Assembly (NCBI GenBank): GCA_021772095.1
Contig: JADYXR010000101.1
Coordinates: 1 to 49,875 of the forward strand
Source of the DNA: Candidatus Obscuribacter sp.
GTDB lineage: Bacteria; Cyanobacteriota; Vampirovibrionia; Obscuribacterales; Obscuribacteraceae
Reading direction: 5' to 3'
DNA: 49,875 bases
Shown: positions 7,722-16,460 of the stretch, in pieces
How positions within the stretch are numbered: position 1 is the stretch's first letter
Layout of the letters: every line of letters begins with the position of its first letter
Program-made: the position numbers and the translations under genes
The notes under the pieces: model-generated
The model's input: only the letters and a program-made list of their open reading frames with translations
The model's database searches: none
What the model was told of the DNA's origin: nothing

Positions 7722-9554
7722 ATGAAATCAAAGTCAAGGTCCGACCGCAAAATTTGGCAAGCCCGCAGGCGCAGCGCGTTGGCGGTGGGCGCAGTTTTCG
7801 GATTAGCCGGTTTGTTGGCACCTGTAGCGGCGTCGAATGGTGACGGCGTCCCAAAGAGCAATACCTTGATCGCCGTTGAAACCGGTTCAGTAGTTAATGC
7901 CTCGCCTGACAAGTCCGCCGCAGAGGTCGCGCCACTCGCTGGTTCAGTCAGGCTCGTGCTTCAAGTAACCATAGATCAATTACGCGGCGATTTACCCCGA
8001 ATTTTTAAACGTAGATTCGGCAAAGGTGGTTTCCGTTATCTGATGGACAACGGTGTCTACTATGTGAATGCAAATTACACGCACGCCGATACTGAAACCG
8101 GTCCGGGACATGCCACTTTAGTTACCGGCGGGCAGCCGGCGCAACACGGTATCATCGGCGGTGACTGGTGGGATGAGGCGAATAAGAAACTCGTCTACTC
8201 CGTCGAAGACGATAAATACAGAATCCTCAGCAATTATGTCGAGAAGGATCCTGCAAAGTCGAACAGTGGACGTTCGCCCGCCAACCTGGAGTCGACCACA
8301 ATCGCTGACGAAATTTACATCGCTTCCGAGCACCGCGCCAAGATTTTTGCCGTGTCCGGCAAAGATCGCAGTGCCATCATCCCTGGTGGTAGAGTCGGCA
8401 AAGCGTTTTGGCTTTCTCAAGGCGATTTTGTTACAAGCGAATTTTATTACAAAGAAATTCCAGGCTGGCTCAAAAGCTGGAACGATCGCAAACTCGCTGA
8501 TTCCTACAAAGGTAAATCATGGGATTTGTTGCACGATCGAAAGTCATACTGGCGCGCAAACCGCGATGACATGCCATGGGAAGGAACATTCGCGCACCTT
8601 GGTCGCACAATGCCCAAGTCGCTGGACAACCAGGACAAGGAAAAATTCTACAGAGGTCTCGATTACACGGTCGTTAGTGACGAACTAGTTTTAGCTTTCA
8701 CAAAAGATCTGATCACCAGAGAAAAGCTAGGACAGAACGAAACACCCGACTACTTGTCGGTGAGCTTCTCGTCCACTGATTTAGTCGGACACACATGGGG
8801 TGTGAACAGCCTCGAAGCAGAAGACAATGTTCTGCGAGTCGATCGAAATCTAGAAGATCTTTTTTCGTTCATCGACAAGAACATCGGTTTGGATAAAACC
8901 TTAATCGTTTTGTCTGCTGACCATGGTGTCGCTGACGTGAGTGAGTACATGCAGTCCTTGAACTATCCAGCAAAGCGCATAGACCCTCAAGAATTTCCGA
9001 AACGCATTAACGAAGCATTGAAAAAGAAATTCGCTACCGATGCGGATCTCCTGCAGATTTTCGTTTATCCATATTTGTATTTAAACGTCGATCAGATACA
9101 GATCTTGAAATTGAATCTGGCTGAAGTGGAATCATTCGCCGCAACCGAGGCCATGAAATATCCGGGCATTGCCTTTGCCGCGACTCGTTCTGACATCATT
9201 TCAGGGCGCATGCCTTTCGGACACGCGCACATGCCTAAAATCGGAAACACATTCCACGCAAAACGATCTGGCAGCGTCCACATCGTGACCGATCAACACG
9301 CTGTTTTAATGCACTATCCATGGAATCTGAAAACTGGCTTACACGGCTCGGTTTACTCGTACGACACTTTTGTGCCGATCATGTTCGCCGCACCAGGTTT
9401 AAAAGCGAAAGAAGTTTCGCGACCGGTAGGTCCGCATGATATCGCACCGACGATTGCCACCTTCCTCGGTATCAAGCCACCATCAGGCTCAGTGGGCGTT
9501 CCGCTTTCCGAAATTGTTGATGACAGAACTAATTCCGGTATGCGGAAATTCTAG
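7722..9554 (+). CDS. Exported PafA-like alkaline phosphatase / type I phosphodiesterase
   Basis: 610 residues from the ATG at 7722, preceded by a GGA site. The N-terminus has RRR before a hydrophobic stretch (LAVGAVFGLAGLLAPVAA), so export is likely, possibly by Tat. Metal-binding TIDQLRGD (83-90) and the nucleophile motif ETGPGHATL (Thr126) are present, followed by KDRSAIIPGG (the Lys/Arg pair that binds phosphate in PafA), SSTDLVGHTWG, LSADHGVAD and GLHGSVYSYDTFVPIMF. These fit the alkaline phosphatase superfamily, releasing phosphate from monoesters. The motif normally GNDWYD is GGDWWD here (about 146-151), so the Asn that contacts phosphate in PafA appears to be Gly, which may shift specificity. 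It converges on the next gene with one base between stop codons. Confidence 0.85.
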   Translation: MKSKSRSDRKIWQARRRSALAVGAVFGLAGLLAPVAASNGDGVPKSNTLIAVETGSVVNASPDKSAAEVAPLAGSVRLVLQVTIDQLRGDLPRIFKRRFGKGGFRYLMDNGVYYVNANYTHADTETGPGHATLVTGGQPAQHGIIGGDWWDEANKKLVYSVEDDKYRILSNYVEKDPAKSNSGRSPANLESTTIADEIYIASEHRAKIFAVSGKDRSAIIPGGRVGKAFWLSQGDFVTSEFYYKEIPGWLKSWNDRKLADSYKGKSWDLLHDRKSYWRANRDDMPWEGTFAHLGRTMPKSLDNQDKEKFYRGLDYTVVSDELVLAFTKDLITREKLGQNETPDYLSVSFSSTDLVGHTWGVNSLEAEDNVLRVDRNLEDLFSFIDKNIGLDKTLIVLSADHGVADVSEYMQSLNYPAKRIDPQEFPKRINEALKKKFATDADLLQIFVYPYLYLNVDQIQILKLNLAEVESFAATEAMKYPGIAFAATRSDIISGRMPFGHAHMPKIGNTFHAKRSGSVHIVTDQHAVLMHYPWNLKTGLHGSVYSYDTFVPIMFAAPGLKAKEVSRPVGPHDIAPTIATFLGIKPPSGSVGVPLSEIVDDRTNSGMRKF

Positions 9555-9555
9555 A

Positions 9556-10392
9556 TTACTGCTGATTGATTCGAGAAAGAACGGCCAACCAAACATCCTC
9601 GCCACGAGCGAGTGATGTGACCTGGAAGCCACGCGACCATTCTTCGCGAATTTTCGATCTGAGATCGACAAAACTTTTTCTGGTCACCCATTTTTGCGAT
9701 GCAATGGTTTCAGTCTTGTTTAAAATGACTAACCACTTGCCGCCACCATATGTGATGCAAGTGATCTTTCGACCATCGTCCCAGGCTTGCCTGGTTTTTT
9801 CTTGCAATGCTTCAGCATCGCAGGCGGTGAAATAACTTTGTTCTTCGGCGTTCGGTAATTGAGTCGCAACAGCAATCCAGTGACCGGCGCCCTGGGTCAA
9901 GGAAGTAACTCGGTAACCACGTTTCCAATTTCCCTTAATTTGCGCAAGCAATGCTTCCATCGTTATGCTCTTCATCAAAGCTTGCGATAGATATTTCTTT
10001 TCCGGCAAATATCCGAATAGCCATTCGTGCCCATTATGCGCGACGTGCTGTAACGTGTTCGCACTCAATCTATATGCGTGACTGATACCTGGATCAGCAT
10101 CATTGATACCAAGTACGTTTAAAGAATCTGGTCTTGTAGCTTTAGTGAAAGCAGAAATCAGTTTGCCGTCATGCCCGGCTACGGCAGTGAGTTCATAACC
10201 TTTTTCGAGCATGGCGGCGATGCGCCTCGAGATGGACGCGACGCTCGTGCAGAACGAAACTGTTTGCGCGCAATCACGAGGAGCGAGTGCCAGTTCATTT
10301 ATAAATGTAGAATCGGAATGATGCGTCGTCGCAATCGCTCGCAACTGAATGGTATTAGTGTTGGTGTCGCCGAACTTTCCGTTTGATACCAT
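9556..10392 (-). CDS. DUF7477-like repeat protein
   Basis: 278 residues with no signal peptide or membrane segment. The protein is built from about four units of 50-60 residues, each with a Trp, an Arg/Gly-hydrophobic-Thr-Ser turn and a second Trp: WKRGYRVTSLTQGAGHWIAV, WDDGRKITCITYGGGKWLVI, WSRGFQVTSLARGEDVWLAV, with a weaker N-terminal copy around GYELTAVAGHDG. This matches my recollection of the DUF7477 repeat, known from proteins fused to kinases in plants and some bacteria. Function is unknown; a repeat domain for binding is likely. An 8-bp perfect inverted repeat (CTCATTTG/CAAATGAG at 10435-10459) lies upstream. Confidence 0.65.
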   Translation of the reverse strand: MVSNGKFGDTNTNTIQLRAIATTHHSDSTFINELALAPRDCAQTVSFCTSVASISRRIAAMLEKGYELTAVAGHDGKLISAFTKATRPDSLNVLGINDADPGISHAYRLSANTLQHVAHNGHEWLFGYLPEKKYLSQALMKSITMEALLAQIKGNWKRGYRVTSLTQGAGHWIAVATQLPNAEEQSYFTACDAEALQEKTRQAWDDGRKITCITYGGGKWLVILNKTETIASQKWVTRKSFVDLRSKIREEWSRGFQVTSLARGEDVWLAVLSRINQQ

Positions 10393-10733
10393 ATCTACAA
10401 AATTTCCAATTGATCTATTCGTTCCGTTCTGAGCCTCATTTGAACGCGATGCAAATGAGCGCCTCTGAAGCGGGCATTATATGTCATGGGATACGCCCAT
10501 GTTCATTCACATCAGATCATTACAGTTAGAGAACCTTAAGATATCTCTTGACTAGCTTGAAAACGATTAACTGGGTACGGTCTCAAGTTTCGCCTCTCTT
10601 GTTAGTTGAGTTAAAAGTTATATTGAACTTAATTGCGTGTTACTCTGAGAACAGGTTGGCTGGCGCTTGAAGGCTAGATTCTCTCGACAGCACGCAAAGC
10701 CTGAGATTTCGGTGAGATCGAGACGGAGATGAG
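10393..10733. other. Divergent intergenic region, 341 bases
   Basis: This separates the DUF7477-like gene (minus) from a secreted-protein gene (plus), so it must contain two promoters. The only clear structure is the inverted repeat CTCATTTG-9 bases-CAAATGAG at 10435-10459, placed 43 bases upstream of the minus-strand start, where an operator could sit. AT-rich patches (such as GTTATATTGAAC near 10618) resemble -10 elements, but I could not match them to a good -35 at normal spacing. Confidence 0.4.
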
Positions 10734-11780
10734 ATGCGCAGACTTTGGTTGTGGATTCTGACAGCAGCGACGGTCAGTGTATTCAGCGCCTCGCCGCTGG
10801 CGGCGAAGTCTCTGCCGGGCGTTTCTCTAGAGGACGCGGAAAAGGATGATTTTTTCGAATTTTTCGCTCTGAAGAAACGGGCAATCGACGAACGAGACGG
10901 TCTGGCGACGCATTATTTTCGCCCACCAGCACGCGACGACGTCGTGGTTTGCGTCGATACCGACACGAGTAAGAGTAACGTTATCCTGCAAATGAGCTTG
11001 ATCGTCGGACGCGAGTTTATCGACGAACCCAAAACGAATATTTTCGCCAGAGATCTGGTGAAGAGTTTCATCGAAGCTGCAACACCTGCTGCCGGTGCGG
11101 CAGAAACAGCAAGCGTAGTAAACGAAATCTTTTTGCGCGGTAGCGGATTGCAAAACGCAACAGTCGAAAAAGTGCCTATCGAAGTCGATAACTCTTCACA
11201 GAAAAATTCGGTTTCTAAAAATCAAAACAACCAAGCAAATACCGAACCGCAAAAGGTCGTTTATGAAAACATCAAAAAAGAACTCGCTGACAACCAAACT
11301 GTTGGCAGCGGCAAAGCAGGGAGCAGTGCCGATATCGATTCAGGTGCGAGTGAAAAGTCAACTGTAAACTTAGATGCAGATGCAAATTCCAATTCGACGA
11401 ATTCGAATTCTTCCGATTCAAATACGAAAGTATTTGCGAAAATTCCCGGAGAGAAAAAACGGACAATCGACAAAGATCAACGCCTTATTAAGGTGGGTTC
11501 TGGTCCGCTGAAGGTTGGTGATACAGCCATAATAACTTCGCGCAACTTACCCAAATTACCAGAAAAAATTTCGGATTCATACAAGGCGTTCCAAGGTAGT
11601 CTCGAGACTGTGGACACTCCGATCACAGGAGCTCATCTGATCTTAAAAAACCACATCGTAGCTAAAGGTCGCTTTCTTGAAGTTAGAGTTGATCTCGATT
11701 CCGTAAAAAAGGCACCAAAGTTTGACGTGGTGGTAGACGAATCACCATCTAATGATAATAACGAAAAAAACGACAAATGA
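10734..11780 (+). CDS. Exported protein of unknown function with Ser/Asn-rich linker
   Basis: 348 residues; GGAG lies five bases before the ATG. A signal peptide ends near SPLAA. An N-terminal domain (about 25-140) with alternating strands and helices has DDVVVCVDTDTSKSNVIL and FARDLVKSFIEAA. The centre (about 145-240) is disordered and rich in Asn, Ser, Asp and Lys. A C-terminal beta-rich domain (about 245-335) contains LKVGDTAIITSRNLP and GRFLEVRVDLDSVKKAP. I do not recognise a family. The two domains joined by a long flexible linker suggest a surface or periplasmic adaptor. The gene is monocistronic, with a metallophosphoesterase gene following after about 70 bases. Confidence 0.7.
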   Translation: MRRLWLWILTAATVSVFSASPLAAKSLPGVSLEDAEKDDFFEFFALKKRAIDERDGLATHYFRPPARDDVVVCVDTDTSKSNVILQMSLIVGREFIDEPKTNIFARDLVKSFIEAATPAAGAAETASVVNEIFLRGSGLQNATVEKVPIEVDNSSQKNSVSKNQNNQANTEPQKVVYENIKKELADNQTVGSGKAGSSADIDSGASEKSTVNLDADANSNSTNSNSSDSNTKVFAKIPGEKKRTIDKDQRLIKVGSGPLKVGDTAIITSRNLPKLPEKISDSYKAFQGSLETVDTPITGAHLILKNHIVAKGRFLEVRVDLDSVKKAPKFDVVVDESPSNDNNEKNDK

Positions 11781-11853
11781 TAGAATTTGTTTGTGACTAA
11801 GTGATACCAGTGCAGAGATGGAAAATCCGCACGAAACTTTTGAGATAGTGTGC

Positions 11854-12480
11854 ATGAGAATCGTTGCAATTAGCGACACTCACAACCATGAAGTAGATCT
11901 TCCGACAGGCGATCTGTTGATCGTCGCGGGTGATGTTAGCGGAACCGGCACATTTAGCCAGCTCACACGCTTCAACACATACCTCGAAAAGCAAGCTCCG
12001 AAGTTTAAACACAAGCCTCTCGTTATTGCCGGCAATCACGATTTTCTTTTTCAAAAGGATCGAGCAGCCGCGGAGTCGCTGCTATCTGCTGGCGTTTACA
12101 TCGAAGACGAACTTTCAATCATCGATGGATTTAAAATTTACGGCAGCCCGTGGACACCAACTTTCTATGATTGGGCATTCATGGAAGACCGTGGAGAGCC
12201 AATCCGCAAATACTGGGATCTGATTCCTGAAGGTCTGGATCTTTTAGTGACACACGGTCCACCGTTAGGTATTCTAGATTTTTGTGGACAAAACGTTGGA
12301 TGTGCAGATTTGCTCGCTGTTGTCACCAAAGAATTAGCGGCGCCTCCGCGTTTCCATATATTCGGTCATATTCACGAGGGACACGGTGAATTTGTTACCG
12401 AGAAAACAAAGTTCTACAACGTCTCCATTTGCGATGTAAATTACCATCCGACCAATCCAGTGACGATTATAGATCTTTGA
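11854..12480 (+). CDS. Calcineurin-like metallophosphoesterase
   Basis: 208 residues if started at the ATG at 11854, giving the usual family N-terminus MRIVAISDTHNH; an ATG 12 codons earlier (11818) cannot be excluded. Two-metal phosphoesterase motifs appear in order: DTH (about residue 8), GDVSG (about 31), GNHDF (about 61), THGPP and GHIHEGHG. The short length and motif spacing match the MPPED/UPF0046-type subgroup, hydrolysing phosphodiesters in the cytoplasm; the substrate is unknown. There is no signal peptide and no operon partner. It converges on the RNase Z gene. Confidence 0.85.
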   Translation: MRIVAISDTHNHEVDLPTGDLLIVAGDVSGTGTFSQLTRFNTYLEKQAPKFKHKPLVIAGNHDFLFQKDRAAAESLLSAGVYIEDELSIIDGFKIYGSPWTPTFYDWAFMEDRGEPIRKYWDLIPEGLDLLVTHGPPLGILDFCGQNVGCADLLAVVTKELAAPPRFHIFGHIHEGHGEFVTEKTKFYNVSICDVNYHPTNPVTIIDL

Positions 12481-12576
12481 TGCGTGCTTAGCGTTCTGAT
12501 GAGCCCGACTGAGAGCCGTTCTTGAAGTTCGTTTTCGAGGTCCACTTCTTTTCTCAGGTCTATTTTGTTCTTCTGA

Positions 12577-13503
12577 CTACTTCGCGCTTCGCCGAACACT
12601 TAAGCGCACAAGGTCATCCGCAACGACTACGTCAGGAAAAATCGGAGAAGCTTCGTTTACAAATTCCTGGTGTGAAGTGTATCGCGGCGAGAAGTGAGTC
12701 AACGCGAGCTGCCTGGCGCCAGCTTCCAGTGCAAGAGTGGCCGACTGTTCTGCGGTCATGTGGTAGTGGTCGTGCGCTTCTCTCGTTTCGCTACTCAAAT
12801 AGGTGGATTCAGCAACCAGCAGGGTGACATCTTGAGCGAGTTTGCGCGCGCCATTACACGGGCGCGTGTCCATAACCAATGCCATAGACTGCCCCGGTCT
12901 AACGGAGCTCACATCTTCGAGTTTTACTTCGACACCATCCACGGTGACAGAACCTGCTCGTTTCAACTCACCCACTGCTGGACCTGAGATACCGTGCTTC
13001 GCCAAAAGGTCAGGCATCATGCTTCGCCCATCCGCTTCTTGCAATCGATAACCGTAACAGTCAACGCTGTGATCGAGTGCTGCGGCGTGCAGACTCAATC
13101 CATTTTTATTGAACAACTCAACTATTTCGTCCTTATTAATTCGGATCGGTCGCGGGACAATGGTGGCAGCGTCATGAAATATGGTGGCATGACGAAGTCG
13201 TTCAAAATAAACTTGCCCACTGGCGGGAAAAAACACTTCCACCGCATGTGGTGCTCCATCCAAAGATAATCGTTGGATGACACCAGCCAATCCTAGACAA
13301 TGATCTCCGTGAAAATGTGTAATTGCGATGTGCGTGATTCGTGTCGCACTGATTCCCGCGAGCGTCATTTGACGCTGTGTGCCCTCGCCTGGATCGAATA
13401 AAATTCCGATGTCGTCCCAGAACAAAAACATCGCGTTATGGTTTCGCGTTTTGGTCGGAACCTGGCTACTAGTGCCGAGAAATACAAGTTCGCGTGTAGA
13501 CAT
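12577..13503 (-). CDS. rnz: Ribonuclease Z (tRNA 3'-processing endonuclease)
   Basis: 308 residues, the usual short-form length. The metallo-beta-lactamase fold starts with LVFLGTSSQVPTKTRN and DPGEGTQRQM. The metal motif HFHGDH (His63, His65, Asp67, His68) is followed by the proline-rich exosite region, VMDTRPC and the final LTHFSPRY. It cleaves the 3' trailer from tRNA precursors to allow CCA addition. The flavin reductase-like gene lies 18 bases upstream on the same strand, so the two probably share a transcript without an evident functional link. Confidence 0.93.
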   Translation of the reverse strand: MSTRELVFLGTSSQVPTKTRNHNAMFLFWDDIGILFDPGEGTQRQMTLAGISATRITHIAITHFHGDHCLGLAGVIQRLSLDGAPHAVEVFFPASGQVYFERLRHATIFHDAATIVPRPIRINKDEIVELFNKNGLSLHAAALDHSVDCYGYRLQEADGRSMMPDLLAKHGISGPAVGELKRAGSVTVDGVEVKLEDVSSVRPGQSMALVMDTRPCNGARKLAQDVTLLVAESTYLSSETREAHDHYHMTAEQSATLALEAGARQLALTHFSPRYTSHQEFVNEASPIFPDVVVADDLVRLSVRRSAK

Positions 13504-13521
13504 TTTACTTATTCTCTCGCG

Positions 13522-14142
13522 TCAAACTCTCGGTCTAGCCATTTCAAAAGTCGAATCGGTTTTGCAATAAGCGCTTCCACCCAAACGTCCGATTGGTTGA
13601 AGGATATCATGCACTATTGAATTGCCGTTCCAAACTTCATCTTTCACGTGCATGCAGATTACTTGCCCAAGCACGATACTCGACTTTGGTAATTCGATTC
13701 GCTGAAACAAGCGACACTCAAGTGATACCATTGATTCTTTGACGCGTGGCGGCTTCACTGCAGTCGATGGTTCGGTGCTCAATTGCGCTTGTTCGAATTC
13801 ATTGATGGAAGAATCGAATTCGCCGCTGGATCGATTCATTTGTTCGGCGAGTTGCAAACTCACAACGTTGACAACGAACTCTTCGGTTTCAATGATGTTG
13901 GCAAGCGTGTCTTTCTGAACGAATGATACTGTTCCGTCTTCTGATTTCTTACGCTTCATACCTATGCCGAGACCGATAATCGGTGGCTCTGCGGAGAATG
14001 CGTTAAAGAACGAAAATGGTGCGAGATTCAAAACGCCACTTAGACTCTGAGTGGAAACCCACCCAATCGGTCGTGGAACCACACATCCAAGCAGCACTTT
14101 GTAGATTGTTTCGGATTCGCTTTTCGCGCAATCGATAAGCAT
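13522..14142 (-). CDS. Flavin reductase-like domain protein
   Basis: 206 residues. The split-barrel FMN-binding fold is recognisable from VVPRPIGWVST (about 21-31), NLAPFSFFNAFSAEPPIIG and TLANIIETEEFVVNVVS near residues 80-95. This family (DIM6/NTAB-like) binds FMN and reduces it with NAD(P)H or acts as an unassigned oxidoreductase. The start has AGG six bases upstream. It precedes rnz by 18 bases. The acceptor and partner monooxygenase are not visible in this window. Confidence 0.85.
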   Translation of the reverse strand: MLIDCAKSESETIYKVLLGCVVPRPIGWVSTQSLSGVLNLAPFSFFNAFSAEPPIIGLGIGMKRKKSEDGTVSFVQKDTLANIIETEEFVVNVVSLQLAEQMNRSSGEFDSSINEFEQAQLSTEPSTAVKPPRVKESMVSLECRLFQRIELPKSSIVLGQVICMHVKDEVWNGNSIVHDILQPIGRLGGSAYCKTDSTFEMARPRV

Positions 14143-14216
14143 AAGGCACCTGAGCCGCAGACAGAATCAGCGGGCACATGCTGGTGATCCGCGCTCAAAT
14201 GATAGCACTTGTGAAG

Positions 14217-14906
14217 TTACTTCGTCTTCTTTCTGGCCTTGGCATGTTTGATCACGAAGTCTTGTTGGTTTAGCACCTTGCCGCGCCATTTCTTCACGAT
14301 GTAAACAACCGATCCTTTTCTCACCAGCCCGTACAACTTCATGATGTCGTTATTTGAATGTCTGATGCAGCCATGACTGACATCCTTGCGAATTTTGGTG
14401 GGCGAATTCGTACCATGCAGGGCGATATCGAATTTGTTCAAATTGATTTTGGCGACACCCAATCCATTTCGCTTGTCAATTTTGTATGGCTCGACGGGCG
14501 TCTGCTTTGGGTCGATCGATTTTGTCGGAACCCATTTGGGATCCAGTTCTTTTCTTACGACGTAGTAGCGACCTGGTGGCGTGGGAGTTGCACCTTTTCC
14601 AACCGAGTTGGAAACGCTCATGATACGAACGATCTCATCTTTCTGAAGCTGCAAAACGTGAGTGTAGTGACTGCTCATATCGACTATCACTACGACTGGT
14701 TCATATGAATGATAGCCATTCATTCGGATGGTCGGGCCGAGCACATAATGTCCGTTGACAAAAGGTTTTTGGTTCAGATTCCTGGGCGCTGGTTTAGAAC
14801 CAACTTTAGTGGCTGGTACCGCCGACGATGCCACTTGTACGCACGCAGTCATGGCACCGAATGTTAGTAAGGAAATGAGCGCGGTGCGGATTTTGGACTG
14901 AATCAT
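14217..14906 (-). CDS. L,D-transpeptidase (YkuD family), exported
   Basis: 229 residues; GAGG lies six bases before the ATG. The N-terminus is a signal peptide ending near MTAC, which could be a lipobox with Cys22. The YkuD domain covers about 70-206 with TPPGRYYV, IALHGTN (His164) and the catalytic SHGCIR (Cys180). Such enzymes make 3-3 peptidoglycan cross-links or attach proteins to peptidoglycan, so this acts in the periplasm. The short, highly basic C-terminal tail (KHAKARKKTK) is unusual. It lies close to an M23 peptidase, but the two are not in one operon. Confidence 0.9.
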   Translation of the reverse strand: MIQSKIRTALISLLTFGAMTACVQVASSAVPATKVGSKPAPRNLNQKPFVNGHYVLGPTIRMNGYHSYEPVVVIVDMSSHYTHVLQLQKDEIVRIMSVSNSVGKGATPTPPGRYYVVRKELDPKWVPTKSIDPKQTPVEPYKIDKRNGLGVAKINLNKFDIALHGTNSPTKIRKDVSHGCIRHSNNDIMKLYGLVRKGSVVYIVKKWRGKVLNQQDFVIKHAKARKKTK

Positions 14907-15119
14907 TTCGGACCTCGTTATTTAACACTGGCGAGGCCACGATAATCTGAACGTTTCGGATTAGGTGCCATGGGTGGGTACACTTTTCGTAGCACAGTTG
15001 GCGCCAGTCGAGGCAAACGAACTTCAGTCAAGTACCTGTGTTCGACGGAAATTGGTGAACTTTGCAGCGAATTTAATCTCAAGAGACGCATTCAGCAAGG
15101 GTTTAGACGTAAGCGATAT

Positions 15120-16460
15120 TTATTGGGCAGAGTGAGAACTTTCATGCGCTGTTTTTCTGTTCGAGTTCTTCGGTGTGTGAGCGGTCGCTTTTGATTTCCC
15201 GACGCTATTTTTGCCGCCAGCGTGTTTGTTGGCTGTGGTTTTACGCGCATCTATAGTCGTCGATTTGCTCGCGGTGACTTTCGGTTTCACTTTTTTAGCG
15301 GTCACGCTGTTCGCTGCGGCTTTGTTTTTTGCGGCTTTGTTTTTTGCGGCTTTGTTCGCTGCGGCCTTGTTCATTGCGGCTTTGTTCGTTGCGGCTTTGT
15401 TCATTACGGCTTTGTTCATTGCGGCTTTGTTCATTGCGGCTTTGTTCATTGCGGCTTTGTTCATTGCGGCTTTGTTCATTGCGGCTTTGTTCGCTGTCAA
15501 TTTTTTAATCGGTTGCTGCGAGCCAGGTTTGACTAAAGGTGGTGGAAACGAATTTGCGAGTGGCTGAATTCGTTTTGGTGGCATACGATCGTCAGCGTTT
15601 TTCTGGGCATCAGATTTTACGACCGCCGGATATTTTTCCGATTGGCTGTGATTGCCTGCAACCTGTTTCTGATCTCTGCCGTGCGTCGGCTTCACCAGGG
15701 CTTTGTCCAAACGAGTTTTGTCAGACAACGTGACTTCAGGTGGGCACTCTTGCTTGAAGGATCCTGTACCAACTGCAGTGAGATCCTTTGTATACACTTC
15801 ATAAGGGTCAAACGCCTGTCCTTTGAAAACAGCATCGCCCGGCGCAATTCTGCTGATCGAAAAATGTAAGTGAGGCGTGTCGGGTGGTGCGTTTCCCGAT
15901 GTTCCAACGTAACCAATCACTTGACCTCGTTTCACGAAATCGCCGTCCTTAAGCCCGTCCGCGTAACTTTCTAAGTGTGCGTAATAATAAACAAACTGTC
16001 CCGATGGATCCTTTTGATAGATCGTCAGACCACCGTTTTTGCTTTGAAATAAACGCCCGATGGTACCATCTTCAACTGCCCGAATCGGCGTGTTGCGCGG
16101 CGAAACAAAATCAACGGCACGGTGCAAATGACCGACACGCCCTTGGTAAAATGCGCCTTTCATTTGTTCAGTTTCGTAGCCATCGATTGGTATCAGTAAA
16201 TTGCGTTGTCGGAGTTCGTTAACACTCTGATTCCAGTCGAAGCTTGGCGCTATCTCGCATTGTTGACCTTTCTCCGCACCGAACGCGGAGTTATGCGACG
16301 AGAATAGCAAAGCCACGGTTAATAGCAGGCTGCTTGCCCGCTTGATAGCATTTATTCGTTTGCTGTATCGTTTTAAAATCAAATCGTAAAACTCAAGGTT
16401 GCCTTCTATTTCGAGACGAGACTGAGCCAATTTGGTTCCATCAGTCTTTCTAATCTTCAT
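15120..16460 (-). CDS. M23 family metallopeptidase with lysine/alanine pentapeptide-repeat tail
   Basis: 446 residues. The start overlaps the methyltransferase stop (ATGA), leaving an unusually long cytoplasmic N-terminus (about 40 residues) before a hydrophobic signal segment (43-62). The M23/LytM domain (about 95-205) contains HRAVD (His113, Asp117), AHLES (His162) and HLHF (His197, His199), so the zinc site is complete and endopeptidase activity on peptidoglycan is likely. The C-terminal 200 residues are very basic and include twelve NKAAx pentapeptides (see repeat at 15310-15489) and further Lys/Ala/Thr-rich sequence. This may bind anionic wall polymers or DNA. Confidence 0.85.
   Translation of the reverse strand: MKIRKTDGTKLAQSRLEIEGNLEFYDLILKRYSKRINAIKRASSLLLTVALLFSSHNSAFGAEKGQQCEIAPSFDWNQSVNELRQRNLLIPIDGYETEQMKGAFYQGRVGHLHRAVDFVSPRNTPIRAVEDGTIGRLFQSKNGGLTIYQKDPSGQFVYYYAHLESYADGLKDGDFVKRGQVIGYVGTSGNAPPDTPHLHFSISRIAPGDAVFKGQAFDPYEVYTKDLTAVGTGSFKQECPPEVTLSDKTRLDKALVKPTHGRDQKQVAGNHSQSEKYPAVVKSDAQKNADDRMPPKRIQPLANSFPPPLVKPGSQQPIKKLTANKAAMNKAAMNKAAMNKAAMNKAAMNKAVMNKAATNKAAMNKAAANKAAKNKAAKNKAAANSVTAKKVKPKVTASKSTTIDARKTTANKHAGGKNSVGKSKATAHTPKNSNRKTAHESSHSAQ
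15310..15489 (-). repeat. Twelve tandem 15-bp units encoding NKAAx pentapeptides
   Basis: On the plus strand the unit is TTCATTGCGGCTTTG with few changes; units 8-12 are identical, while units 1-7 vary at the first few bases. Every unit is exactly 15 bp, so copy number can change without shifting the frame of the M23 peptidase. Identical central copies suggest recent expansion. Confidence 0.9.

Noticed and set aside
14970..15194. Small Arg-rich open frame upstream of the M23 stop
   Set aside because: It overlaps the M23 gene 3' end, has no ribosome site and no recognisable features.
15211..15567. Hydrophobic Ala/Phe-rich open frame opposite the M23 tail
   Set aside because: It is the antisense reading of the 15-bp repeats encoding NKAAx; no ribosome site and the peptidase frame is well supported.
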